Source: CAVSJO01 sp963728445
Lineage (GTDB): Bacteria > Gemmatimonadota > Gemmatimonadetes > Longimicrobiales > RSA9
Direction: 5' to 3'
DNA: 64,000 bases
Assembly: GCA_963728445.1 (NCBI GenBank)
Contig: CAVSJO010000006.1
Coordinates: 806,001 to 870,000, forward strand
Position numbers and translations under genes: made by a program. This document shows, piece after piece, positions 15,722 to 23,875 of the stretch. A model generated the notes under the pieces. The model ran no database searches and was not told the origin of the DNA. It saw only the letters and a list, made by a program, of their open reading frames with translations. The first letter of the stretch is position 1; each line of letters begins with the position of its first letter.

Positions 15722-17341
15722 GTGGCGCGCGTGAAGGAGGCGGACGTCGTCATCATCGGGTCGGGCATCACGGCGGCGATGGCCGCGGAGCACCTGGCGG
15801 AGCACACGGGCGCGAGCATCCTCGTGGTGGAGGCGGGGGACGAGGCGGCGCCGCCGGAGCAGCGGCCGGCGCTGCGCCAGCGCTTCCTCGACTACGGGGA
15901 GTCGCCGTGGCCGCACGACCACGTCGACGGGCTGGAGGTGGACGGCATCCAGTCGCGCTCGATGCAGGTCGGCGGGCTGGCCATGCACTGGGGCGCGGTG
16001 ACGCCGCGTTTCAGCCCCGAGGACTTCCGGCAGCGCTCGCTGTACGGCGTCGGCACGGACTGGCCGATCACGTACGAGGAGCTGGACCCGTTCTACCAGG
16101 AGGCGGAGGAGCGGCTGGGCGTGGCGGGCGAGCAGGGCCCGGCGGAGCTCGACCCGCGCGGCAAGCCGTACCCGATGCCGGCCATTCCGCTGACGTACAA
16201 CCTGGCGGAGCTGAAGACATGGACGGACGGCATGGGCATCCCCATGTGGGCCATGCCGGCGGCCAAGAACTCGACGCCGTACGGCGGCCGGGCCGAGTGC
16301 TGCCGCAACGACACGTGCTACCCGATCTGCCCCATCGGCGCGAAGTACTCGCCGGACTTCACGTGGCGGGCGCTGCGCGGCTCGGGCCGCGTGGAGTTGC
16401 TGCCGCGGACGGTGGTGCGGCGGCTGGAGCTGACGGAAGGCGACGATCGCGTGGCGAGCGCCGTCGCCTACCAGCGGGACCGGCCCGACGAGCCGCTCGA
16501 GTTGCGCGCGAAGGTGTTTGCGCTGGGCGGCGGCTACGTGTGGACGTCCCACCTGCTGCTGCTCTCGGCCAGTTCGCGCTACCCCGACGGGCTCGCGAAC
16601 CGGAGCGGAAACGTCGGACGCTGGCTGGCGGGGCACCGGAACGTGTACGCGTACGTCGAGCTGCCGAAGCGGCTGTACCCGGGCATGAACGGGCAGCACT
16701 CGCTGGTCACGAAGAAGTACATGCGGCCCGGGAAGCCCGGCGGGCGTGGCGCGCCGGAGCGATACGTGCGCCACGACCTTCGCGTGTGGGAGTCGGACGT
16801 CGGTCGGCGGCCCCGCCTTCGGGACGACGCCGGCAACCTGCTCCTGGGCGACGCCGCCCTCGCCGACTGGCGCGGCCGGACGCGCGCCGCCACGGCCCGC
16901 GTCCGCGCGTACTACGACGTGGTCCCCGGCCGCGACAGCCGGCTCACGCTCGACGCGCGCCGGCGCACGCCGTGGGGCGACCCGCTGCCGGTGCTGTCGT
17001 TCGCGGACGCGCCCGAGTCGGCGGCGCTGCGCGGGTGGACGGAGGAGCACCTCAAGGCACTGTTCGCGGAGATGGCCCGGGCCGGCGGCGGCAAGGTGCT
17101 GTTCGACGGCGCGGACGACTTCCAGGACCACCCGTCGGGCGGGTGCCGCATGGGCGACGACCCGGCCACTTCGGTGTGCGATGCGTGGGGCCGCACGCAC
17201 GACCACCCGAACCTGTACGTGCTCGGCGCGCCGACGTGCGTGTCGAGCGGGTGCGCGAACGGCACGCTGACGTTCTCGGCGCTGGCGCTGCGCTCGGCGC
17301 ATCGAATGGCGGGTGAGCTCGGGGCGGGGAGCGCGGCATGA
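15722..17341 (+). CDS. GMC-family FAD oxidoreductase (gluconate 2-dehydrogenase large-subunit type)
   Basis: 539 residues from GTG 15722. The FAD-binding motif VIIGSGITAAMAAEHL (about 10-25) is followed by E/D-rich VVEAGDE. A cysteine-rich segment ECCRNDTCYPICPIGAKYS (about 200-218) resembles the metal or cluster-like region of bacterial GMC dehydrogenases. The C-terminus has HPSGGCRMG (about 470) and the catalytic region NLYVLGAPTCVSSGCANGTLTFSALALR. It oxidises a sugar acid, polyol or choline-like alcohol in the periplasm and likely passes electrons to cytochrome c. It lacks a signal peptide, consistent with piggyback Tat export on the preceding subunit. The stop overlaps the next start (ATGA). 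Confidence 0.88.
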   Translation: MARVKEADVVIIGSGITAAMAAEHLAEHTGASILVVEAGDEAAPPEQRPALRQRFLDYGESPWPHDHVDGLEVDGIQSRSMQVGGLAMHWGAVTPRFSPEDFRQRSLYGVGTDWPITYEELDPFYQEAEERLGVAGEQGPAELDPRGKPYPMPAIPLTYNLAELKTWTDGMGIPMWAMPAAKNSTPYGGRAECCRNDTCYPICPIGAKYSPDFTWRALRGSGRVELLPRTVVRRLELTEGDDRVASAVAYQRDRPDEPLELRAKVFALGGGYVWTSHLLLLSASSRYPDGLANRSGNVGRWLAGHRNVYAYVELPKRLYPGMNGQHSLVTKKYMRPGKPGGRGAPERYVRHDLRVWESDVGRRPRLRDDAGNLLLGDAALADWRGRTRAATARVRAYYDVVPGRDSRLTLDARRRTPWGDPLPVLSFADAPESAALRGWTEEHLKALFAEMARAGGGKVLFDGADDFQDHPSGGCRMGDDPATSVCDAWGRTHDHPNLYVLGAPTCVSSGCANGTLTFSALALRSAHRMAGELGAGSAA

Positions 17342-17874
17342 GGTACTTCGCCTTTCTCCGCGCCATCAACGTCGGCGGCCACACGGTGAAGAACGCGCAG
17401 CTCCAGGCGCTGTTCGAGGAGCTCGGACTGGCCGGCGTCTCGACGTTCCAGGCGAGCGGGAACGTGATGTTCGATTCGCCCGAGGGGGCGGGCGCGCTCG
17501 AGGCGGAGGGCGCCCTCGAGGCCCGGCTGGAGGCGCACCTCGAGGCGGCGCTCGGCTACGCCGTGGGCGTGTTCCTGCGCACGCGAGCGGAGCTGGAGGC
17601 CGTCGCGTCTAGCCCCGCACTGCTCCGGGATCAGGACGCGTATGGCCGCTACGTCGGGTTCCTGAAGGAGCCGCCGGGCGACGCCGCGCGACGCGCGGTC
17701 GCGGCGCTGTCCACCGACGTCGACGACCTCGTGGTCGACGGTCGCGAGTTGTACTGGGTGTGCCGCATCCGCTCGAGCGACTCCGAGGTCACGGGTCCGC
17801 GCCTGGCGAAGGCGCTGGGTGCGGAGACGACGCTGCGGAACGTGAACACGGTGGAGCGGCTGCTGAAGCGCTAG
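17338..17874 (+). CDS. DUF1697 family protein
   Basis: 178 residues. The DUF1697 hallmarks are all present: MRYFAFLRAINVGGHTVKNAQLQALFEELG at the N-terminus, FQASGNVMFDSP, and the ending GPRLAKALGAETTLRNVNTVERLLK. The fold is known but no biochemical role has been established for the family. It is cytoplasmic, without signal or membrane segments. Overlap with the GMC gene by 4 bp places it in the same transcript, although nothing suggests a shared function; such genes are often passengers in unrelated operons. Confidence 0.9.
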   Translation: MRYFAFLRAINVGGHTVKNAQLQALFEELGLAGVSTFQASGNVMFDSPEGAGALEAEGALEARLEAHLEAALGYAVGVFLRTRAELEAVASSPALLRDQDAYGRYVGFLKEPPGDAARRAVAALSTDVDDLVVDGRELYWVCRIRSSDSEVTGPRLAKALGAETTLRNVNTVERLLKR

Positions 17875-17973
17875 CGCCGCGGAGGCGATCCTCGGGCTCG
17901 TCGACTATTCCCGCGCCGAGTCACGCACGCCGCTCAGGCCGGACTCGCGGCGAAGCACTACGCGGACGTGGAG

Positions 17974-18126
17974 ATGTTCGGAGAGAATGCGGCGGCGGCG
18001 GTACGTGCCGGAGTAAAGTTGCTTGACTATCGAGGACTCCGGTTGGATGTTGTCGTGGGCGTTATTTTTTCATTGCTGCCCATCCTCTTCATATCCGCGC
18101 ATTTCCAATCCGTGAGGTCGCATTGA
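17974..18126 (+). CDS. Possible small membrane protein (50 residues)
   Basis: An ATG at 17974 opens 50 codons (MFGENAAAAVRAGVKLLDYRG, then a hydrophobic helix LDVVVGVIFSLLPILFISAHF). The stop at 18124-18126 overlaps the TTG start of the M48 gene, a coupling geometry. GC content is lower than in the surroundings. The same frame stays open back to the DUF1697 stop codon, so it could also be the tail of a decayed gene. No family was recognised, so this is tentative. Confidence 0.35.
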   Translation: MFGENAAAAVRAGVKLLDYRGLRLDVVVGVIFSLLPILFISAHFQSVRSH

Positions 18127-20264
18127 ATTCTCTCATCCCCTTACGGGCCGGTGCAGGACTCCTTTTCGCAGCGATCGCGGCGAGTGGCTGCGCAACGGGA
18201 ACGGGTCCGCAGGTCAGCTCCACGGAGCGGCTCGCAGCCAGCCGGGTCCTCGCGGAAAAGTCGCAAGAATTTCATCTCAAACAGTTCGAGCGGGTATCCA
18301 ACGTCGGCTACCGGCTCCTGCAGCAGCTGCCGACCGAAGACCGGGAAGCAACGGAGCCGTGGATCGGGGTAGTCACCTACGATCAGCTTCCCGGGTTCGC
18401 TCCGCAGGGTGGGATTTCCGGCGGAGGGGTCCGAGCGGCCTTCGTTGTCGCGTCAGGCCCCGCGGGTAGGGCCGGCATCCCAGACGGCGCACTGATCGAG
18501 GCCGTCGCGGGTGATCCGGTCGGAAGCGTAGGCGAAATTCACAAAGCCGTGCTCCGCGCGCTGGACGGGTCTCCGGGCGGGATGGTCGACGTCCGATATC
18601 GTGATCCGAACGGAGGCGAGCGGACCGTCGGCGTGCGACCGGAATTCCCCGCGCGGACTACCTCCTTCCTCGTAACGGACGACGCGGAAGTCAACGCGTA
18701 TACGGATGGGCGCGATGTCGTCGTAACGGGAGGGATGCTGCGCTTCCTGAACTCGGATGACGAACTCGCGGCGGTGCTAGGCCATGAGCTGGCACACGTG
18801 ACCCGGGGCCACGTCACGAAAGCCGCGGGTCAGAGAGTCGGGCTTGCGGCGATCGGGGCCATTCTCGGTGCCATCATTGCCCCGCGAACGAATCTACCCA
18901 CGGACATGGCGCGGCTGAGCGTGTCCGCTTTCGCGGGTCGATTCAACCAGGACCTTGAGAGGGAAGCGGACGTCTACGGGTTGTGGTACGCGAACGCGTC
19001 CGGCTACGATGTCGATGCAGGCGCGGGCGTGTGGGAGCGGATGGCGATCGAGATGCCGCAGACCATGACATCAAGCTTCTTCAGCACCCATCCCGCTTCT
19101 CCGGAGAGGTTCGTGCGAGCCCGGAAGGTCGCTGTCGCGATCCATTCTGGTGCGACTCTGGCCGCGCTCGTCACGGGAGAAGTCGACGACGTGGCTCCGA
19201 CCGCGTCTGTCGAGGTCGCGTCCGGTGACTCCGCGACAGCACCCGGGCGTCCCGTGATAGCCTTGGGCTCCTCGCCGGGTGCGCGTGCAGGTGCTCGGAG
19301 GGGCGTCGTACAGAGCGCTTCGGGCCCGGGCGCCGCCGGAGCGGCTCCGGGTGCGAATGATCGTCAGGCGGCGGTCGCTCGAAACGATTTCATCACCCAA
19401 GTCCGCGTGAAGACGCCTCGGGCCGAGGTCCGGGAGGGGCCCGGCATGCGCTATGACGTGGTCGCCCGCCCGGACCAGGGAAGCGTCTTCGTTGTGGATG
19501 GTGAGCGCGACGCTTGGTACCGCATCTTCCTTCCTAGTGATCAGGGCACCGGAGGACGCCCGTCGTTCATCCGACGCTCGGATGTCGAACTCCTGCTCGT
19601 CCGGGCTGCAACCGCCTCACAGGGCGGAGCAGCACCCCGCGCATCCGCACCGATCGGGTCCGGGTATGGTTCCGCTGCAACAACAGCCTCCTCTTCGCTG
19701 CCGCGCGCATCGTCCCCGGTTCGGGCCTGTATCGGGCTTCCCGCCTCGCAGGGGGAAAGCGCGCTCATGGGCTTCATCGGATTTCCGAACGGAGGGAAGG
19801 TCTACTCGGGAACGCTGTCGCTGAACCAGGCGCGGACGACGCTCGCCATCTCGGCCTCGCGGCTCGAGCCGGACTACGCCGGCTACAGCGGAACGACGTC
19901 AGTGGGAGCGACAGTGACTTACGAAGGAACGCAGCCGGGATCGATTGCATCGGCATGCGCCTCCGTCGGCTACAGCTATCAAAAGATCGGAGACATTTCC
20001 CTTCATTCCGTACCGGTCGGCGTACCGATCGGACTGTCGCTACGGGATCAGCAGGGCGACGTGACGCTTACGCCGTTCATCATTCCGCAGCTGTCGATTG
20101 CGATGGCCCGATATGGAAGTAGAACGGAGAGCGACGTGAATCCGGGCGTATCGGTCGGAGCGTCGATTCGAGTCAAGGCGTTGCTTGCAGGAGCGAGTTG
20201 GGGAAAGGTGTTCACGGAGGGGAGCACCGGAGAGGCCCAGGTGGGGATCGGCGTGGTGTTCTGA
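18123..20264 (+). CDS. M48-family metalloprotease lipoprotein with PDZ and SH3-like domains
   Basis: 713 residues from a TTG start. A lipobox ends at Cys23 (AAIAASGC). A PDZ-like domain (about 82-175, VVASGPAGRAGIPDGALIEAVAG) precedes the M48 catalytic domain (about 178-340) with HELAH (221-225) and the third zinc ligand in LEREADVYG (Glu281). A bacterial SH3 domain (about 415-492, RAEVREGPGMRYDVVARPDQGSVF) follows a disordered linker. The last 200 residues form a beta-rich domain of unknown type. BepA/LoiP relatives degrade or fold outer-membrane proteins; the PDZ and SH3 additions are unusual. Base composition is lower in GC than in neighbours. Confidence 0.85.
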   Translation: MNSLIPLRAGAGLLFAAIAASGCATGTGPQVSSTERLAASRVLAEKSQEFHLKQFERVSNVGYRLLQQLPTEDREATEPWIGVVTYDQLPGFAPQGGISGGGVRAAFVVASGPAGRAGIPDGALIEAVAGDPVGSVGEIHKAVLRALDGSPGGMVDVRYRDPNGGERTVGVRPEFPARTTSFLVTDDAEVNAYTDGRDVVVTGGMLRFLNSDDELAAVLGHELAHVTRGHVTKAAGQRVGLAAIGAILGAIIAPRTNLPTDMARLSVSAFAGRFNQDLEREADVYGLWYANASGYDVDAGAGVWERMAIEMPQTMTSSFFSTHPASPERFVRARKVAVAIHSGATLAALVTGEVDDVAPTASVEVASGDSATAPGRPVIALGSSPGARAGARRGVVQSASGPGAAGAAPGANDRQAAVARNDFITQVRVKTPRAEVREGPGMRYDVVARPDQGSVFVVDGERDAWYRIFLPSDQGTGGRPSFIRRSDVELLLVRAATASQGGAAPRASAPIGSGYGSAATTASSSLPRASSPVRACIGLPASQGESALMGFIGFPNGGKVYSGTLSLNQARTTLAISASRLEPDYAGYSGTTSVGATVTYEGTQPGSIASACASVGYSYQKIGDISLHSVPVGVPIGLSLRDQQGDVTLTPFIIPQLSIAMARYGSRTESDVNPGVSVGASIRVKALLAGASWGKVFTEGSTGEAQVGIGVVF

Positions 20265-20284
20265 TCCGTGAAGGATGTGGTTCT

Positions 20285-21127
20285 TCAGTTTGGGTCGATC
20301 GTGACCAGGAATCGGAGCCAGCGGTCCGACGCGATGGCGTACCCATCCGATCCGCGGAACCGCATCAGAGAAGTCGCGTCGAGGACCAGCTTGTCGAGAT
20401 CCGCGTCGCCGCTCTTGAACTCGAGGAATACCTCGGCCGGCTTGCCGGCACGATCCACATGCACTGCAAGCCAGAGCGATCGAGGATCGCGCGAGCGCCG
20501 GATATCCGGGGGAAGATATTTAGTGAGAAACGCGCGGACGGCGTCGCGGTTCGCAAGCTCGGGAGTTGGGGTGCCGGAAGTCGGAGAGGACGGCACGGCG
20601 TGGAGATCGACACGCGGCGAGACTGACCCGCCCGGCTCAGAATCGGCGCTGAGGATACGGATGCGATCCCGAGCCATTGATCGATCATAGACGGTGGAGC
20701 CGACGGCAGAGTCGGCGAACAGGGCGTCGAACAGCGGCCCGAGACCGTGACGTGGCGACTCGACCTCGACGTCGAAAGTGCCGTCTGGCCACGTCGACGC
20801 ATCGACGCGGGTCCGGTAGTCCCCGGCGCGGACCTTGACCGATCCGGAATCCACCACAATCCCTGACCGATTCGACTCGATCGAGCGGATTCTGTATTGG
20901 AGAACCGTTCCGTCCGGCACGCCGGGCGCGTGTCCTGCAACGGCGAGGCTGTCGCCGTCCAGAGATGATTCGATGGTGAAACCACGCGAGACGTCTCTCG
21001 CGGGACGATGCGTTCGAAAGAAGGCGGCTACTCCCAGAGCGGCACCGAGCAGGACCGCTCCGATTATCCCGGCCGCGATACGGCCGTTGATTCTCCACAC
21101 TCTCGGTTCGACCGGTTTCGAGTCCAA
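20285..21127 (-). CDS. Single-pass membrane protein with TonB-like C-terminal domain
   Basis: 280 residues. A membrane helix (about 17-37, IAAGIIGAVLLGAALGVAAFF) follows a short basic cytoplasmic tail. The periplasmic part has a beta-rich middle (50-130). The C-terminal segment SLWLAVHVDRAGKPAEVFLEFKSGDADLDKLVLDATSLMRFRG has the strand-helix-strand arrangement and spacing of TonB C-terminal domains. It lacks the long Pro-rich spacer of true TonB and has no ExbB/ExbD neighbours, so energy transduction is unlikely. A free-standing TonB-fold protein of unknown role is the safer reading. It ends 20 bp from the convergent M48 gene. Confidence 0.6.
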   Translation of the reverse strand: MDSKPVEPRVWRINGRIAAGIIGAVLLGAALGVAAFFRTHRPARDVSRGFTIESSLDGDSLAVAGHAPGVPDGTVLQYRIRSIESNRSGIVVDSGSVKVRAGDYRTRVDASTWPDGTFDVEVESPRHGLGPLFDALFADSAVGSTVYDRSMARDRIRILSADSEPGGSVSPRVDLHAVPSSPTSGTPTPELANRDAVRAFLTKYLPPDIRRSRDPRSLWLAVHVDRAGKPAEVFLEFKSGDADLDKLVLDATSLMRFRGSDGYAIASDRWLRFLVTIDPN

Positions 21128-21307
21128 CGGTTCGACAGGTGAGTGGTGGCAAAGGTGGCCGCAGAGTGCAGGCCGATAGCGTGAAGATCCTCGAGCGTCA
21201 TCGTCCTCGCAAGCATGTCTCGTGCTCAGACTAGGAGATGCATTTCGAGGGAAAGGGTGGAGGCGATCGCGGGGCAGGAGACGGGCGCGGTGGCCCGCGG
21301 GGAAGCG

Positions 21308-21751
21308 CTACCTCACCCGAATCCGCTCATAGAGGGCGATCCAGTCGTCCGGTGTGTAGCGCCCGACGACGCGGCCGACGGCTTCCAGGGGCAGGTCGTC
21401 GGCGCTCTGGAAGCGGATGCAGCATTTCCCCATGTCGAGCTTCAGGCCGGCGCCGGCGAAGGCGTCCCTGAGAAACCTCTCGTCCGGGGAGCTTCCGTAC
21501 GCCGCCATGAGGTAGAGCGAGTTATACCGCTTCTGGGCCGCCAGGCTGACGTACACGAGGGGGTGGCCGTTGTACGTCGTGGGATATCGGGACAGCGGAA
21601 TGACGTAGGCGATCATCCCGTACGCCATCCCCTCGACGAATCCCCCGGGCAGGTTCTCCAGGACGACGTCCCGCACGCGCGAGACCTCCCGGCGCCGATC
21701 CATTTCGAGCCCCGCCAGATACTCTTCCGCCGTCTTCGCATCCGATCGCAT
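21308..21751 (-). CDS. DUF1801 domain protein
   Basis: 147 residues. The start KTAEEYLAGLEMDRRREVSRVRDVVLENLPGG, the central GMAYGMIAYVIPLSRYP and the ending SADDLPLEAVGRVVGRYTPDDWIALYERI are typical of the YdhG/DUF1801 group, which has a frataxin-like to YjbR-like fold. Some members bind iron or act in intracellular iron handling, but most are uncharacterised. It is cytoplasmic. It stands alone, about 180 bp downstream of the preceding minus-strand gene and 87 bp after the transporter gene end, so it may be expressed from its own promoter. Confidence 0.85.
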   Translation of the reverse strand: MRSDAKTAEEYLAGLEMDRRREVSRVRDVVLENLPGGFVEGMAYGMIAYVIPLSRYPTTYNGHPLVYVSLAAQKRYNSLYLMAAYGSSPDERFLRDAFAGAGLKLDMGKCCIRFQSADDLPLEAVGRVVGRYTPDDWIALYERIRVR

Positions 21752-21838
21752 GGCCCAACGCGCTCCTTCCTCGGGTTCCCCGCCGCCCGTCGTACCCCAT
21801 TTCGACTTTATGCGCTTCGCGTCTTCGCGTCCGGCGCG

Positions 21839-23128
21839 TCAGCCCGCCGGGTTCGACCCGCCTGCCCCCGCCCCGGCCGCCCCCGCGCCGCCTGCCGTCG
21901 CCCCGAAATTCACCGCCAGCCGTTCCGGCCCCAGCAGCACCGCGACTCCGGCCACGATGAACACGCCGGCCGCCGAGATGGACATGGCCCGGGCGTACGT
22001 CGTGTGCTCCGCCACGCGCGCCTGGACGTAGGGCATGGTGCCGGCGATGAGCGCGCCGCACTGGTACGCGAAGCCGGGCAGGAAGCCCCGCACGCCGTCG
22101 GGCGACAGCTCGGTGATGTGGGCGGGGATCACGCCCCACGCGCCCTGCACCATGAACTGCATGAGGAACGCGCCGAGGAGGAGCACGCCCAGCGACTGCG
22201 CGAATGCCCAGATCGGGATCATGACGAGCGCGCCGAGCAGCGCGAGCGCGACGGTGCGGCGTCGCCCGAGCCGGTCCGACCACATGCCGAAGGCCAGGCC
22301 GCCGATGATCGCGCCGACCATGGAGAAGGCGGTGAGACCGGCGCGTCCCTCGGGCGTGAAGCCCCAGTCCCGCTGAAGGAACGTCGGGTAGAGGTCCTGC
22401 GTGCCGTGGGACACGGCGTTCATGAACGCCATGAGCACGGTGATGAAGACGAACAGCCGCCAGTTGGCGCCGAGCTCGGCGAACATGGAGCGCCACGTGG
22501 CGTGGCGGCTCCGCTCCCACACCTCCGACTCCCGGACGCGGTAGCGCACGAAGATCGCCAGCAGCGCGGGCGCGCCGCCGATGAAGAACATCGGACGCCA
22601 CCCGAAGTGGGGGAAGACGAGGAAGAAGCAGCCGGCGGCGAGGAGATAGCCGAAGGCGTAGCCCTCCTGGAGAAGCCCCGACAGCACGCCCCGCAGCCGG
22701 GACGGCGCCTTCTCCATGGCCAGCGACGCGCTCACGCCCCACTCGGCGCCCATGCCGATGCCGAAGAGCGCGCGCAGCACGAGGAAGGTCGCGTAGTTCG
22801 GCGCGAGTCCGGTGGCGACCTCGACGATGGAGAAGAAGACGAGGTTCAGCATGAGCGGCGTGCGTCGCCCGACGCGGTCCGCCATGAGTCCGAAGATCAG
22901 CGCGCCGACGGGGCGGAACGCCAGCGTGAGCGTCAGCGAGAGGGCGATGGCGGCGTCGGACCGGCCGAACTCCTGGGCGATGGCCGTGAGCGAGAAGACG
23001 ACCAGGAAGAAGTCGAACGCGTCCAGCGTCCAGCCGAGGAAGCCGGCGAAGACCGCGGCGCCGGAGTCGCCGGGTGAAGGCGACGTCGCCGGCGTCGCCG
23101 CCGTGGGGCCGGGAGGGTTCGCGGGCAT
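21839..23128 (-). CDS. MFS transporter, sialic-acid/carboxylate type
   Basis: 429 residues from ATG 23128 (MPANPPGP), with 12 predicted membrane helices. The first helix motif GFLGWTLDAFDFFLVVFSL is the hallmark of the sialate:H+ / SHS lactate branch of the MFS. The loop 2-3 signature GLMADRVGRRTPL and its repeat GMWSDRLGRRRTVAL in the second half are intact. Likely substrates are carboxylates or sialic acid-like sugars, taken up with protons. No catabolic partner lies alongside. The C-terminus ends in a Gly/Ala-rich tail (about 25 residues) of the kind of low complexity seen elsewhere in this window. Confidence 0.88.
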   Translation of the reverse strand: MPANPPGPTAATPATSPSPGDSGAAVFAGFLGWTLDAFDFFLVVFSLTAIAQEFGRSDAAIALSLTLTLAFRPVGALIFGLMADRVGRRTPLMLNLVFFSIVEVATGLAPNYATFLVLRALFGIGMGAEWGVSASLAMEKAPSRLRGVLSGLLQEGYAFGYLLAAGCFFLVFPHFGWRPMFFIGGAPALLAIFVRYRVRESEVWERSRHATWRSMFAELGANWRLFVFITVLMAFMNAVSHGTQDLYPTFLQRDWGFTPEGRAGLTAFSMVGAIIGGLAFGMWSDRLGRRRTVALALLGALVMIPIWAFAQSLGVLLLGAFLMQFMVQGAWGVIPAHITELSPDGVRGFLPGFAYQCGALIAGTMPYVQARVAEHTTYARAMSISAAGVFIVAGVAVLLGPERLAVNFGATAGGAGAAGAGAGGSNPAG

Positions 23129-23312
23129 GGCACGCTCGGGTCGGGGGGCGTCGGCAAACCGGTCCTGAATACTGCAGCGCCGCCCAACCCGCAACGGCGA
23201 CGTCGGCTACCGCAGCTCGACGACGCCGATCGGCGGCGCGGGCCCCGCCTTTCCCCCCGCGCGCGCGGCGCCTACCTTTCGCGCTCCCCTCTTCCCGTAC
23301 CGTGAGGCCTCC

Positions 23313-23792
23313 ATGCGACGGTCGTTCGCGCTGGTGACGATGTGTGTGGTGGCGGGCGCTGTGGCGCCGGCGGGCGCGCGCGCGCAGCAGGCGGCGGCCG
23401 GGCCGCCTCCGGCGACGGCGCAGCAGGACACGACGTCGCCCGAGGGCCAGGCGCGCATCGCCGCCGACGCATGGCTCCGGCTCCTGGACGCGGGGGACTT
23501 CAAGGCGACCTTCCGGACCGCGGCGCCGATGTTCCAGAAGGCGACCTCGGGCGGGGCGTGGGAGCAGCAGGCCGGTCAGGTGCGCGGGCAGGTCGGCGCC
23601 CTCGAGTCCCGCCAGGAGGTCGGCGCGCAGTACACGACCCGGCTGCCGAACGCGCCGGAGGGCGAGTACGTGCTCGTGAACTACGCGAGTTCCTTCAAGA
23701 ACCTCCCGAAGGCGCGGGAGGTCGTGATCATTGCAAAGACCGACGGCGCGTGGAAGGTGGCCGGCTACTTCGTGCGCCCGGCGGCGGACTGA
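23313..23792 (+). CDS. Exported DUF4019 protein
   Basis: 159 residues. A signal peptide (1-24, VAPAGARAQ) is followed by a DUF4019 domain (about 45-155): ADAWLRLLDAGDFKATFRTAAPMFQKATSGGAWEQQ, then YTTRLPNAPEGEYVLVNYASSF and a closing KTDGAWKVAGYFV. The family is periplasmic and of unknown function; its NTF2-like shape suggests ligand binding. The gene is 83 bp upstream of the S9 peptidase in the same direction, so it may share its transcript. Confidence 0.82.
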   Translation: MRRSFALVTMCVVAGAVAPAGARAQQAAAGPPPATAQQDTTSPEGQARIAADAWLRLLDAGDFKATFRTAAPMFQKATSGGAWEQQAGQVRGQVGALESRQEVGAQYTTRLPNAPEGEYVLVNYASSFKNLPKAREVVIIAKTDGAWKVAGYFVRPAAD

Positions 23793-23875
23793 GTCGGCCG
23801 GCAGCCTCGACGTTCCACGGGTCCGCCGCCCCCGTAACGTGTCGCATCCCTGACAACCCGAACCCCACCCATCCG

